Position numbers and translations under genes: made by a program. Below are positions 34,269-44,416 of a stretch of 64,000 nt of DNA, piece after piece (the first letter of the stretch is position 1; each line of letters opens with the position of its first letter). The notes under the pieces are model-generated. The model made no database searches, had not been told where the DNA came from, and saw nothing but the letters and a program-made list of their open reading frames with translations. Source of the stretch: Lachnospiraceae bacterium (GTDB lineage Bacteria; Bacillota; Clostridia; Lachnospirales; Lachnospiraceae); assembly GCA_022799355.1 (NCBI GenBank), contig JAAWOG010000006.1, forward strand, positions 1 to 64,000, in the 5' to 3' direction.

Positions 34269-36563
34269 ATGGTTACATTGTATAAGGGCGGTGCGTGGCT
34301 GGTTGACGGGAGGGAATTGATCCCGGATGGGCCGGATGCATGTGCGGAAGTAAAACAGAAGACGGGACTGGAAATAGAGAAAGAGGAAGCGGCGAAGGAG
34401 ACAATGGCGTATGGGATTTTAAAGGCGCACAATACGTCGGCTTCCATGGACAGGCTGAAGATCCGGTTTGACAAGCTGACAAGCCATGATATCACATTTG
34501 TAGGGATCATTCAGACAGCGCGGGCTTCAGGGCTTATAAAGTTTCCGATGCCCTATGTGCTGACGAACTGCCATAATTCGCTCTGTGCGGTGGGCGGCAC
34601 AATCAATGAGGATGACCACATGTTCGGGCTGACATGCGCGAAGAGGTATGGCGGCGTTTACGTACCTCCTCATCAGGCGGTTATCCATCAGTATGCCAGG
34701 GAGATGCTCTCGGGCGTTGGGAAGATGATACTGGGATCGGATTCCCATACCCGCTACGGCGCGCTGGGAACTATGGCTATGGGGGAAGGCGGTCCGGAGC
34801 TGGTGAAGCAGCTTTTGAATCAGACCTATGATATCAACAGACCGGAAGTAGTGGCGGTATATCTGACGGGTGAGCCCGTAAAGGGCGTAGGACCGCAGGA
34901 TGTGGCGCTGGCTATTATCGGGGCGGTATTTAAAAACGGTTATGTGAAGAATAAGGTGATGGAATTCGTAGGACCGGGCGTGGCATCGCTGAGTGCGGAT
35001 TTCAGAATCGGCATCGATGTTATGACGACGGAGACGACCTGTCTTTCTTCTATCTGGGAGACGGATGGAGAGATCAGCGAGTGGTATGATATACATGGCA
35101 GAAAGGAAGAGTACAGAGAGTTAAAGCCGGGGAAGGCGGTCTACTATGACGGAGCGATCGTGGTGGACTTAGGTAAGATAAGGCCGATGATTGCCATGCC
35201 TTTCCATCCCAGCAATACCTATACGATCGAAGAACTGAATGAGAATTTGACTGATATCCTTGCGGATGTGGAGAAGCGGGCGGCGGTAAGCCTGGACGGC
35301 GCCGTGGACTTTACCCTGAGAAACAAGGTGAAGAACGGAAAGCTGATGGTGGATCAGGGAATCATTGCGGGCTGTGCGGGCGGCGGTTTTGAGAATATCT
35401 GTGCGGCTGCCGATATCTTAAAGGGCAGTTATATCGGTGCGGAGGGCTTTACGCTCAGCGTTTATCCGGCGTCCATGCCGGTTTATATGGAACTGATCCG
35501 CAATGGGAAGGCGGCGGATATTCTGGAGACGGGGGCTGTCATGAAGACAGCATTCTGCGGTCCCTGCTTCGGTGCGGGTGATACGCCGGCAAACAATGCC
35601 TTCAGTATCCGTCATTCCACAAGGAATTTCCCGAACAGAGAGGGCTCTAAGCTGCAGAGCGGACAGATCGCGTCGGTGGCGCTGATGGATGCGCGCTCTA
35701 TTGCGGCGACGGCGGCAAATAAGGGCGTCCTGACGGCGGCGACGGATTTCGATGGGGAGATCGGTAAATATCAGTATCATTTTGACAGCAATATTTATGC
35801 CAACAGGGTATTTGATTCAAAGGGCGTGGCGGATGAGTCCGTGGAGATTCAGTTTGGGCCGAATATCAAAGACTGGCCGAAGATGGGCGCTCTGCCGGAG
35901 AATCTGGTGCTGCGGGTTGTGGCTGAAATTCATGATCCGGTGACGACCACGGATGAGCTGATTCCTTCTGGAGAAACTTCTTCCTATCGCTCCAATCCTC
36001 TGGGGCTTGCGGAGTTTACCTTATCCCGGAAAGATCCTGCGTATGTTGAGCGGGCGAAAGATATCCGGAGGGCGGAAACGGCCAGGATGGCGGGAGAGCA
36101 TCCCTGCCAGGCACATCCTGATGTAAAACCGGTGATGAATGCGGTAAAGAAAACCTTCCGGGATGCGAGCCATGAGAATACCGGTTTCGGTTCCACTATC
36201 TTTGCCGTGAAACCGGGTGACGGTTCCGCCAGAGAACAGGCTGCCTCCTGTCAGAAGGTGCTGGGCGGCTGGGCAAATATCGCCAACGAATACGCGACCA
36301 AGCGCTACCGTTCCAACCTGATCAACTGGGGTATGCTGCCGTTTTTGATCAAAGAGGGCGAACTGCCGTTTCAGAATCTGGATTATATCTTTATCCCGGA
36401 TATTAAGAAGGCAGTGGAAGAGAAGGCGGATGTGATAAAAGCATATAAGGTTGATTCTGAAGCGGAAAACCTGCAGGAGTTTGAACTGACATTGGGTGAA
36501 TTGACCGATGAGGAGCGCCAGATTATTTTGAAGGGGTGTCTGATTAATTATAATAGAGTTTAG
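34269..36563 (+). CDS. Aconitase-superfamily hydratase (YbhJ-like)
   Basis: A 764-residue protein of the aconitase superfamily. It keeps [22 protein letters not shown] (about 157-178), the cluster-type cysteines in [15 protein letters not shown] (about 257-271) and [15 protein letters not shown] (about 425-439), and a swivel domain with [11 protein letters not shown] and [13 protein letters not shown] near the end. The length and layout resemble E. coli YbhJ rather than AcnA or LeuCD. A [4Fe-4S] site is likely. The substrate is unknown. GGAAAGGGAG precedes the ATG. Confidence 0.82.
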   Translation: MVTLYKGGAWLVDGRELIPDGPDACAEVKQKTGLEIEKEEAAKETMAYGILKAHNTSASMDRLKIRFDKLTSHDITFVGIIQTARASGLIKFPMPYVLTNCHNSLCAVGGTINEDDHMFGLTCAKRYGGVYVPPHQAVIHQYAREMLSGVGKMILGSDSHTRYGALGTMAMGEGGPELVKQLLNQTYDINRPEVVAVYLTGEPVKGVGPQDVALAIIGAVFKNGYVKNKVMEFVGPGVASLSADFRIGIDVMTTETTCLSSIWETDGEISEWYDIHGRKEEYRELKPGKAVYYDGAIVVDLGKIRPMIAMPFHPSNTYTIEELNENLTDILADVEKRAAVSLDGAVDFTLRNKVKNGKLMVDQGIIAGCAGGGFENICAAADILKGSYIGAEGFTLSVYPASMPVYMELIRNGKAADILETGAVMKTAFCGPCFGAGDTPANNAFSIRHSTRNFPNREGSKLQSGQIASVALMDARSIAATAANKGVLTAATDFDGEIGKYQYHFDSNIYANRVFDSKGVADESVEIQFGPNIKDWPKMGALPENLVLRVVAEIHDPVTTTDELIPSGETSSYRSNPLGLAEFTLSRKDPAYVERAKDIRRAETARMAGEHPCQAHPDVKPVMNAVKKTFRDASHENTGFGSTIFAVKPGDGSAREQAASCQKVLGGWANIANEYATKRYRSNLINWGMLPFLIKEGELPFQNLDYIFIPDIKKAVEEKADVIKAYKVDSEAENLQEFELTLGELTDEERQIILKGCLINYNRV

Positions 36564-36738
36564 TGAGAAGTAATTAATTTAGTATTGGTATGACTCTATA
36601 AACTAGGAGCGGACAGAATACGGAATCAAAGGCGTATGGCGTTTGTTTTTTATTGCAATGTAAACGGACTCGAGTCCGAAAGTGATATGTTCCGCATCGA
36701 TAGGGAGAGTATTTATAAGATGTGAATCCCGGTTCTTT

Positions 36739-36782
36739 ACAGGGGAAGGTTGCTGCTCGTATGAGTTACGGCCTTCCCCTGT
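36739..36782. terminator. 11-bp hairpin between convergent hydratase and GntR genes
   Basis: ACAGGGGAAGG (36739-36749) and CCTTCCCCTGT (36772-36782) pair perfectly around a 22-nt loop. The tails are not T-rich on either strand, so it is only a possible terminator. The 270-bp gap holds no supported gene. Confidence 0.45.
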
Positions 36783-36831
36783 ATTAGATTGCCCGTATTT
36801 AGATTTCTCCAATTTTGCGGATAAAAGGTAT

Positions 36832-37500
36832 TTACTTCATGAGAGAAGCAATTATCTGATACTCTGCATCTTCAAACTGTTCTTTCATAAGCTGAGTGGC
36901 AAGGGGCAGATCCTTGCGCATGATTGCGTCCAGAATATCCTGATGCTGGTTGGCAAGCAGATAAAGATCCTCTCGGAAGGAACTGACTTTAGCAGCATCA
37001 TATAAATCCCAGAATGCAGTCAGTAATTGTTCCAGAAGATGATTTTCCGTACTGGAAAATAAAACTCTGTGAAATTCCCGGTCGTTTTTTTCAAAGGTCT
37101 GTCCAAGGGCCACTTTTCTTTTCATTTCACTTACCTGATAATTGAGCATTTGTAAATCTTCAATTGTAATTTTGTTTATTGCTTTTGGGAGAGAATAGGT
37201 TTCCAGTATTGAACGGATTTCTAATAGTTCCAAAAGCAGAGAAGGATTTGCATGAATAAACATGGACCAGATATTGATAATCTGAGAACCGATATTAGGC
37301 ATTTGGGCATATCTGCCGCTTCCCTGACGAGAGACGATGACTCCGCTTGCCTCATAGATATTCAGCATGTCCCTGAGAGCGGAACGGCTGATATCCAGGT
37401 AATCCATCAATTCTTTTTCGGTGGGCAGTTTTTCACCTGTTTCTGCAGAGTGCAATATGAGTTCGCACAGCTTTTCGTTTAAAGTTTCCTGTTTTGACAT
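36832..37500 (-). CDS. GntR-family regulator, FadR/FCD type
   Basis: A 222-residue regulator from ATG 37500 (MSKQETLNEKL). Residues about 5-68 form the GntR winged helix (EKLPTEKELMDYLDISRSALRDML, then GVIVSRQGSGRYA). Residues about 85-215 form an all-helical FCD ligand domain (LLELLEIRSILETYSLPKAI, FEKNDREFHRVLFSSTENHLL, ANQHQDILDAIMRKD), whose Asp/His residues usually bind metal and a sugar acid. It is divergent from the transporter operon across a 420-bp AT-rich gap and is the likely local regulator. Confidence 0.9.
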   Translation of the reverse strand: MSKQETLNEKLCELILHSAETGEKLPTEKELMDYLDISRSALRDMLNIYEASGVIVSRQGSGRYAQMPNIGSQIINIWSMFIHANPSLLLELLEIRSILETYSLPKAINKITIEDLQMLNYQVSEMKRKVALGQTFEKNDREFHRVLFSSTENHLLEQLLTAFWDLYDAAKVSSFREDLYLLANQHQDILDAIMRKDLPLATQLMKEQFEDAEYQIIASLMK

Positions 37501-37739
37501 GGTATAATATATTCCTTTTGTAAAAAATAAAGTTGAGATTGATTTATATTTTAGCATTATATATTTTAAAAATCAAGCAGATAAACACAATTTATCGAAC
37601 AAATTTTAAATAAAATAAAAAATATATTCTTGATATTAAAGAAGTGATTCGATATATTGGGCGTAAAAATATAAATCAAAGTAAAAAGTTGGATTTTAAA
37701 GGAAAAAATGTTATTTCAGTGTCGATTAAAAATGGGAAA

Positions 37740-37843
37740 TATACAATTTATTGATAAATTATGGAATTTATAACAAATATATACAATTAATATTGAACCA
37801 AATAGAAAAAATATGTTGACAAATAATTGTAAATATGTATAAT
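37740..37843 (+). promoter_or_regulatory. Promoter and candidate operators of the sugar locus
   Basis: A near-consensus promoter, TTGACA (37816-37821), 16-bp spacer, TATAAT (37838-37843), lies 77 bases before the binding-protein gene. TATACAATT occurs at 37740-37748 and 37780-37788, and its complement AATTGTA at 37825-37831 inside the promoter spacer. A 16-bp palindrome, AATTTATTGATAAATT, covers 37745-37760. These are plausible sites for the divergent GntR regulator. The rest of the 37501-37920 gap is AT-rich without a gene. Confidence 0.55.
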
Positions 37844-37920
37844 TGATAATATAAATCGCGAAAGACGTTAAAACGGATAAAGCGATAAAACTATATAATG
37901 ATGAATCAGGAGGAAAAGAA

Positions 37921-39009
37921 ATGAAAAAAAGCTGGAAAAAGTTACTTGCGGTATTGCTTGCGGTGTTGACACTGAGCAGCCTTGCCGGCTGTGGTCAGAG
38001 CGGAACTGCTGAAGAGGGAAAAGAAAGTCCTGTGCCTGCGGCTGAGGAGGAAAAAACGGATGATGCGGGTGATGAGGCATCGGTATCCGATGAAGGTATC
38101 ACAATCGGTTATTCGTTGAAAACCGTGCAGGAGGAACGGTGGCAGAGAGAACTGGATGGCTGTACGTCAGCGGCAGAGGAACTTGGGGTGAATTTTATTT
38201 ATCAGGTGGCCAATGGCGATGCGCAGACTCAGGTGTCTCAGATTGAAAACCTGATCACTCAGGGGGTGGATGTCATTATGGTAACGGCAGTGGATGCCGG
38301 TGCGCTGACCAATATCCTGAATACGGCAAAGGAAGATGGAATCAAGATTCTTGTATATGACCAGCAGTTGGAAAATACTTATGGTGATGCATTTGTAGGA
38401 TATGATGATTATACTAACGGAAGCCTGATTGCGCAGGCGTTGGCTGATCTTCAGATTGAGGGTAAGGTGGTGATGCTCCATGGAGATGCCTCTTCCGGTA
38501 TTGAAAAGATTATAGAGGGAGAAAAGTCTGTTCTGGATGATTTGAATGTAGAAATTGTGATGGAGCAATATTGTCAGAACTGGGGTGCGGAAGCGGCGCT
38601 TGGCTACGCGCAGAATGCACTGGCGGAATATAATAATGATATTGCAGCGTTTGTATGTATGAATGATGGTATTGCATCGGGAGCGATTCAGGCCATGGAA
38701 GAGGTGGATATGGCCGGCGAGATTGCAGTGACAGGCATGGACTGTGAGCTGACGGCCGTACAGAGGATTGCAAAAGGAACACAGACGTCTACGCTGTACA
38801 AAGACAGTGTGGCATTGTCAAGTGCAGCGATTGAGACAGCGGTTAAACTTGCTGAAGGCAAGGAGATTGCTGCGGATGCCACAATCAATTTTGGCGTGAA
38901 TGATATGCCGCATGTCATTGTAAATTCTGCAGTGATCACAAAAGACAATATTGACAGTGAGCTGATTGATACAGGGTATTATGCGAAAGAGGATGTTTAC
39001 GGAGAATAA
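37921..39009 (+). CDS. XylF/RbsB-like sugar-binding lipoprotein
   Basis: A 362-residue periplasmic-binding-type lipoprotein of the type I fold. The signal peptide ends in LAGC with Cys24. An acidic linker is followed by ITIGYSLKTVQEERWQRELDG (about 61-81), QIENLITQGVDVIMVTAVDAGAL, VYDQQLENTYGDAFVGYDDYTNG, CMNDGIASGAIQAMEE and VTGMDCELTAVQRIAKG. The layout resembles XylF-type xylose binding proteins. It is the first gene of the locus and sits next to a matching ATPase and permease. The ligand is not certain. Confidence 0.9.
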   Translation: MKKSWKKLLAVLLAVLTLSSLAGCGQSGTAEEGKESPVPAAEEEKTDDAGDEASVSDEGITIGYSLKTVQEERWQRELDGCTSAAEELGVNFIYQVANGDAQTQVSQIENLITQGVDVIMVTAVDAGALTNILNTAKEDGIKILVYDQQLENTYGDAFVGYDDYTNGSLIAQALADLQIEGKVVMLHGDASSGIEKIIEGEKSVLDDLNVEIVMEQYCQNWGAEAALGYAQNALAEYNNDIAAFVCMNDGIASGAIQAMEEVDMAGEIAVTGMDCELTAVQRIAKGTQTSTLYKDSVALSSAAIETAVKLAEGKEIAADATINFGVNDMPHVIVNSAVITKDNIDSELIDTGYYAKEDVYGE

Positions 39010-39091
39010 ACAGAAGTAAAGCAGCATCTGCCGGATGTTTAAGTCCGGCAGAACTGTCCATTCACCGTATCAACCCCAGGGAGGAATTGTT

Positions 39092-40624
39092 ATGGAAGAT
39101 TATATTTTGGAAATGCGGAATATTACAAAGGAATTTCCGGGAGTAAAAGCTTTGGATGATGTTACCTTTTGCGTCAAGAGGGGAGAGATCCACGCATTGG
39201 TAGGGGAAAACGGAGCGGGAAAATCTACTTTAATGAAAATTCTGAGCGGCGTTTATACAACGGGTGAATACACGGGAGAAATGATTGTCAACGGGACGCG
39301 GCAAAACTATTCCTGTATTAAAGACAGTGAGAGAGCCGGAATCTCCATTATTTATCAGGAACTTGGACTGGTAAGTACGATGACGGTCTGTGAGAATATT
39401 TTTTTAGGAAATGAGCTGGTCAGCCATGGCATTATTGACTGGGATACGGAAAACGCGGCATGTAAGCGGCTTCTGGAAAAAGTGAAGCTGAAGGAAAATC
39501 CGGGAACGGTGATTGAAACGCTTGGAACCGGGAAACAACAGCTGATAGAGATTGCCAAGGCGCTGAGTAAAAATGTGGATCTGTTAATTTTGGATGAGCC
39601 GACTTCATCACTGACGGAGGCGGACAGTAAGAACCTGCTGGAACTTCTGAGTCAACTGAGAGAATCGGGGCTGACCTGCATATATATTTCCCATAAGCTG
39701 AATGAGGTGATGGAGATAACAGACACCGTAACTGTGTTGAGGGATGGAAAGACAATTGTGACAAAGCCGACTTCGGAGGTGACAGAAAGTAAGCTGATAT
39801 CCTGGATGGTAGGCCGGGATATGACGGAAGTATATCCGATAACGGTACATGAGCCGGGAGAGATTGTGCTGGAAGTGAAAGACTGGACAGTTCCTATGAA
39901 AAAGGAGCCGAATCGTTTTATGTTGGATCATGTAAGTCTGAATGTCAGGAAAGGAGAAATTGTAGGAATTGCCGGATTGATGGGGGCGGGGCGCACTGAA
40001 TTTGCAATGAGTCTGTTTGGCGCGCTGCATGAAAAACCTGTAGAGGGAGAGATTTATCTGAACGGGGAAAAAATGGAACGGTTTAAACATCCAAGAGAAG
40101 CAATTGATGCCGGACTTATGTATCTGTCAGAGGACAGAAAACGGTACGGGCTGCTTCTTTCCTCGGATTTGCGAGTGAACATTACATTATCCAGCCTGAA
40201 TAAATTATCCAGGGCAGGAATTATTGACCTGGATAGGGAATCGGAAAAGGTAACAAAAGGGATTCGGGATTTGAATGTAAAAACGCCGTCTATTTTGCAG
40301 CTGGCCAGGAATCTGAGTGGCGGCAACCAGCAGAAGGTCGTGATCGTAAAAGCTCTGTTCACAGAACCTGGGGTGCTGATTTTAGACGAACCGACAAGAG
40401 GAATTGATGTGGGTTCCAAATATGAAATTTACCAGTTGATGAACCGGTTGGTGGAGCAGGGACTTGGCATAGTGATGATTTCTTCCGAACTGCCGGAGGT
40501 TATCAATATGAGTGATCGGATTTATGTGATGTGTGAAGGGAGAATTACGGGGGAGTTCCATGCGTCAGAAACAAAGATTACACAGGAAGAAATTCTCTAT
40601 TGCGCTGCAGGCGGGAGGGCCTGA
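39092..40624 (+). CDS. Sugar ABC transporter dual ATPase (XylG-like)
   Basis: A 510-residue protein from ATG 39092, with GGGAGG 8 bases upstream. Cassette 1 has GENGAGKST, the signature LGTGKQQLIEIAKAL and LLILDEPTSSL. Cassette 2 has GLMGAGRTE, LSGGNQQK and VLILDEPTRGIDVGSK, as in RbsA and XylG. The inserted GEYTGEMIVNG loop fits XylG. The upstream in-frame codons lack a ribosome site. Confidence 0.93.
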   Translation: MEDYILEMRNITKEFPGVKALDDVTFCVKRGEIHALVGENGAGKSTLMKILSGVYTTGEYTGEMIVNGTRQNYSCIKDSERAGISIIYQELGLVSTMTVCENIFLGNELVSHGIIDWDTENAACKRLLEKVKLKENPGTVIETLGTGKQQLIEIAKALSKNVDLLILDEPTSSLTEADSKNLLELLSQLRESGLTCIYISHKLNEVMEITDTVTVLRDGKTIVTKPTSEVTESKLISWMVGRDMTEVYPITVHEPGEIVLEVKDWTVPMKKEPNRFMLDHVSLNVRKGEIVGIAGLMGAGRTEFAMSLFGALHEKPVEGEIYLNGEKMERFKHPREAIDAGLMYLSEDRKRYGLLLSSDLRVNITLSSLNKLSRAGIIDLDRESEKVTKGIRDLNVKTPSILQLARNLSGGNQQKVVIVKALFTEPGVLILDEPTRGIDVGSKYEIYQLMNRLVEQGLGIVMISSELPEVINMSDRIYVMCEGRITGEFHASETKITQEEILYCAAGGRA

Positions 40625-40650
40625 CAGGATATGTAACCGGAGGTGAAAAA

Positions 40651-41817
40651 ATGAAATGGAAAAAGAAAGGGTTTGAATTGACCAGTTTATATCGTTACAG
40701 TCTGTTTATTGAAGTGATTATTGTATTTGTACTTTTTGGGATTTTGACAGGCGGAACATTCCTGACAACCAGAAATTTGTCCAATTTGATGATGCAGGGT
40801 GTTACCTGCTCCACCATAGCGATTACCATGACGTTGGTTATTGTATCCTGTAATGCGGATCTTTCGGCAGGGACGGCATTGGGGTGTATCGGAACAATTG
40901 CTGCAGTATTGCAGGTGTCAAAGGGATGGGGGACAGGAACTTCCTTTTTGGCTGTAGCCATAAGCAGTTTGTTTATTGGCATATGGCATGCATACTGGAT
41001 TGCTTATAAAAAACTGCCGGCCTTTATTGTGACATTGGCAACGCAGCTGATCCTGAAGGGTGTGATCCTTCTGGTTGGAAACGGAGCCGCGATTGGTCCG
41101 GTCAATGACAGTTTTGGAAAATTTGGAAGTGCGTATCTGCCGGATTTCGGAATAGGGGGAAGTATTCATTTTCTGAGTCTTTTGATAACGTTGGCCGGTT
41201 GTATTGTCTATCTTGTGCTGTCGGTGAGAGGAGAAAAGAAAAAGATTATGAATGGCCTGGTAACGCCAAACTGGAAGAAAAAAATATTTTCCATGGCGGC
41301 AGTTTTGGCTGTTACATTTGTTGTTTCCGGTATTTTTATTTTTTACAGGGGATTTCCCTATGCAATTCTTTTATTGATCTTTTTTACGGCGGTGTTTCAT
41401 TTTATTGTTAATAATACCATGTTTGGGCGATATGTATTTGCAATTGGGGGTAATGCAGAGGCGGCAAAATTATCCGGAATTCATACGGAGAAAGTTGTAA
41501 TGAAAATTTATATTCTTCACAGCCTGATTGTAGGAGCGGCGAGTGTCATTTACCTTGGGAGGGTGGGACAGGCTACGGCAACGGCCGGAACTTCCTTTGA
41601 ATTCACAGCGATCACAGGATGTGTGGTAGGTGGGACAAGCATTCTGGGGGGGCGCGGAAATGTGATAGGGGCAGTAATAGGGACCATGTTGATGGCAAGT
41701 CTGGATAATGGCATGAGCCTTTTGAATATGGGACAGAGCAGCCAGTACATTGTAAAGGGGCTGGTGTTGATGCTGGCGATTGCGATGGACGTTATTTCCA
41801 GAGAAAAGAGAGGATAG
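40651..41817 (+). CDS. Sugar ABC transporter permease (XylH-like)
   Basis: A 388-residue permease with about 10-12 hydrophobic helices, starting at ATG 40651 with GGAGGT 7 bases upstream. Signatures: NLSNLMMQGVTCSTIAITMTLVIVS, LSAGTALGCIGTIAAVLQ, LPAFIVTLATQLILKG, and IGGNAEAAKLSGIHTEK (cytoplasmic loop). The length, with a long middle loop, matches XylH rather than the shorter RbsC. The stop TAG overlaps the GTG codon just before the next gene. Confidence 0.92.
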   Translation: MKWKKKGFELTSLYRYSLFIEVIIVFVLFGILTGGTFLTTRNLSNLMMQGVTCSTIAITMTLVIVSCNADLSAGTALGCIGTIAAVLQVSKGWGTGTSFLAVAISSLFIGIWHAYWIAYKKLPAFIVTLATQLILKGVILLVGNGAAIGPVNDSFGKFGSAYLPDFGIGGSIHFLSLLITLAGCIVYLVLSVRGEKKKIMNGLVTPNWKKKIFSMAAVLAVTFVVSGIFIFYRGFPYAILLLIFFTAVFHFIVNNTMFGRYVFAIGGNAEAAKLSGIHTEKVVMKIYILHSLIVGAASVIYLGRVGQATATAGTSFEFTAITGCVVGGTSILGGRGNVIGAVIGTMLMASLDNGMSLLNMGQSSQYIVKGLVLMLAIAMDVISREKRG

Positions 41818-41822
41818 TGGTG

Positions 41823-42929
41823 ATGAAACATTTAATTAAGGACGTAAAAGTACATCTGGTATCCATGCCTGTAAAAGGAGGATTTGCAGATGCAACCAGA
41901 AAGGTGGAATCAATTGGCTACACGATCGTAAAAATCACAACGGAAGACGGAGTGGAAGGGTTTGGCGTCACCTATCATGAAGTGGGAGGAGAAGCCACAA
42001 AATTGTTAATAGAAAAAAATATTGCACCCAGGATAATGGATAAAGATCCTTTTGAGACGGAAGTTATCTGGCAGGATCTGGTGCAGTACCTGCGGGGGGT
42101 AGGCAGAAAAGGACTGATGTTTTGTGCGTTGAGTGCGGTTGATATTGCACTTTGGGATATAAAGGGAAAGATTCTGGATATGCCGCTGTACAGATTATTC
42201 GGCGGAAATCAGACAAAAGTTCCGGTTTATGGAAGCGGTGGATGGACTTCGTATACGGATGAAGAACTGGTGGAAGAGATGAAAATGATTGTCTCACGCG
42301 GGTATCAGATGGTGAAATTTAAAGTGGGATATGACGGAGGCAGAAAGCCGCTCAGGGATGTGGAGCGTGTGCGGAAGGTGCGGGACGCTGTTGGTCCCGA
42401 TGTCGAAATCATGTTGGACGCAAATAATTGCTGGGATGCGGCTACAGGAGCAAGATTTGCCAACATGGTGAAGGATTACAATATTTTGTTTTTGGAGGAA
42501 CCGGTTTATGCGGATGATATACCAGGATTGGTGCGTTATAAACAGTCTACGGATCTTCCGCTTGCGACAGGGGAGCATGAATATACCAAGTATGGGGCCA
42601 GAGATCTGATCATAAACGGAGCGGCAGATATTGTTCAGCTGGATGGAACCAGGGCAGGAGGCTTTACGGAGATGCTGAAGATAGCGGCATTGACGCAGGC
42701 CTGGAATCTGAAATTTGCGCCTCATGCAATGGAGAATATTCATATTCATCTGGTAAGCGCCTGCTCTAATGCACTGTTTTTGGAAAGGCTGTTATTGTTT
42801 GAGGAGATAACCGGAAATGTTTACATAAATCCGCCTCAGCCGGTCAATGGCTATATGGAAATCCCGGATTTACCGGGGCTGGGACTTCAGTTAAATATGG
42901 ATTTTATAAAGGAATATGATGAGGCTTGA
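41823..42929 (+). CDS. Enolase-superfamily acid-sugar dehydratase (MR subgroup-like)
   Basis: A 368-residue barrel enzyme. Catalytic residues visible: K165-x-K167 (VKFKVG), metal ligands D199 (MLDANN), E225 (FLEEP) and E251 (TGEHE), then D274 (QLDGTRAGG) and H301 (APHAME). This Lys-x-Lys plus His-Asp set is typical of mandelate-racemase-subgroup dehydratases that turn aldonates or uronate derivatives into 2-keto-3-deoxy acids. Product cleavage would suit the NanA-like aldolase at the end of the operon. The exact sugar acid is unknown. AGAGGA lies 8 bases before the ATG. Confidence 0.88.
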   Translation: MKHLIKDVKVHLVSMPVKGGFADATRKVESIGYTIVKITTEDGVEGFGVTYHEVGGEATKLLIEKNIAPRIMDKDPFETEVIWQDLVQYLRGVGRKGLMFCALSAVDIALWDIKGKILDMPLYRLFGGNQTKVPVYGSGGWTSYTDEELVEEMKMIVSRGYQMVKFKVGYDGGRKPLRDVERVRKVRDAVGPDVEIMLDANNCWDAATGARFANMVKDYNILFLEEPVYADDIPGLVRYKQSTDLPLATGEHEYTKYGARDLIINGAADIVQLDGTRAGGFTEMLKIAALTQAWNLKFAPHAMENIHIHLVSACSNALFLERLLLFEEITGNVYINPPQPVNGYMEIPDLPGLGLQLNMDFIKEYDEA

Positions 42930-42955
42930 AAAATTGTTGACGGGAGGAATGCAAT

Positions 42956-44401
42956 ATGAAGATGTTGATTGGGGATGCCTTTACGGATGCCGGTGACGGC
43001 GGTATACAGGAGGTTGTCAATCCGGCGAATGGAACGGTGATTGACACGGTACCGACAGCGACAAAGGAAGATGTTCGGAAAGCGATTGATACTGCAGTAC
43101 AGGGGCAAAAAGCCTGGGAAACGCTTACTCTGCGTGAGAGGACGAAAAAATTAAAAGCATTTGCCGGTATGGTGCTGGAGAGAAGGATGGAACTGGGTGA
43201 AATTCTTGCAAGAGAATCCGGGAAGCCTTATATGGCGGAAGCGGTGTGGGAACTGGATTCGGTCGCATATGTAATAGAAGGTTCCTGTGAAGTGGCAAAA
43301 CATTATTATGGTAAGACGATGCCGATCGGTACGGAACCGGGTTATGATCATGACATTCAATTTACGATTCATGAACCTTTAGGAGTACTGGCGTGTATTA
43401 TTCCTTATAATTTTCCGCCGGCTATCTGGTCATTTAAAGTAGGGGCAGCATTGGCAGCAGGAAACGCAGTGATCGTGAAAGCGCCTTCCTATAATCCGCT
43501 GACCATCCTGAAACTGCATGAAATGTTGGTGGAGGCAGGGGTGCCGGCATCGGTGGTGCAGTGTGTAACCGGCAGCGGAAATCAGATTGGGCAGTGGCTC
43601 CTGGAAGACGAACGTATTGCCGGAGTGAATTTTACAGGAAGTACGGAAACGGGTATCCAAATTGCGAAAAATGCCTGTGGTAACCTGATCCCATATCAAT
43701 TTGAATTAGGAGGGAACGATCCGTTTATTTTATTTAAGGATGGAGATTTGGAGCTGGCGGTGAAAGAAGCAGCAGACCAATGCAGAAATAATCGGCAGTG
43801 CTGCACCGGATCAAAGCGTTTTATTATCCATAATTCACTCAAAGAAATATTTGTTAAAAAATTGGTTGAAGAATATCTGGTAAATGAGGTTCAGGGAGAT
43901 CCGATGGACGCTAAGGTAACAATGGGACCTATGATCAGTGAGAGAGCAGCCAGGAAGGTGGAGGAGCAGGTACAGCTCACGGTTTCACAGGGAGCAAGGA
44001 TTGTATATGGAGGACATAGAAAGGGAGCTTTTTATGAACCGACGGTATTGATGGATGTCCGCGCGGATATGGATATTGCGGGAGATATGGAGGTCTTTGG
44101 GCCGGTATGGCCGGTGATTGGCTTTGACACTGTGGAGGAAGCGATCGAAATAGCAAATAATTCCCGCTATGGACTGGGTGGCGGAGTTTTCTCAAGGGAT
44201 ATAAAAACTTGCATGAAGGCTGCGAAAGCATTGAAAACCGGACATGTGGCTGTTAACGGTTCGGGAAATTTCCGGGCGGCGGAACTTCCCTTTGGAGGCG
44301 GAAAGCGTATGAGCGGAAACAGCAGGGAAAGCCTTGCCGCAGTAATGGATGAAGTAACCAGGAGTAAATCCATTGTGCTGCGTTATGTACTGGAACCGTA
44401 G
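42956..44401 (+). CDS. NAD(P)-dependent aldehyde dehydrogenase 1
   Basis: A 481-residue ALDH. Signatures: PYNFPPAIWSFKVGAALAAG (about 150-169), GSTETG, the general base E250 in FELGGNDP, catalytic Cys283 in RNNRQCCTGSKRF, and EVFGPVWPVIGFD. It resembles lactaldehyde/glycolaldehyde or sugar-aldehyde dehydrogenases. A second paralogue lies 4.7 kb downstream at 49094, with similar length and N-terminus (MKML...W/D). It could oxidise an aldose to an aldonate or an aldol-cleavage aldehyde. GGGAGG precedes the ATG. Confidence 0.92.
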   Translation: MKMLIGDAFTDAGDGGIQEVVNPANGTVIDTVPTATKEDVRKAIDTAVQGQKAWETLTLRERTKKLKAFAGMVLERRMELGEILARESGKPYMAEAVWELDSVAYVIEGSCEVAKHYYGKTMPIGTEPGYDHDIQFTIHEPLGVLACIIPYNFPPAIWSFKVGAALAAGNAVIVKAPSYNPLTILKLHEMLVEAGVPASVVQCVTGSGNQIGQWLLEDERIAGVNFTGSTETGIQIAKNACGNLIPYQFELGGNDPFILFKDGDLELAVKEAADQCRNNRQCCTGSKRFIIHNSLKEIFVKKLVEEYLVNEVQGDPMDAKVTMGPMISERAARKVEEQVQLTVSQGARIVYGGHRKGAFYEPTVLMDVRADMDIAGDMEVFGPVWPVIGFDTVEEAIEIANNSRYGLGGGVFSRDIKTCMKAAKALKTGHVAVNGSGNFRAAELPFGGGKRMSGNSRESLAAVMDEVTRSKSIVLRYVLEP

Positions 44402-44416
44402 AAAAGGAACGAGGAA

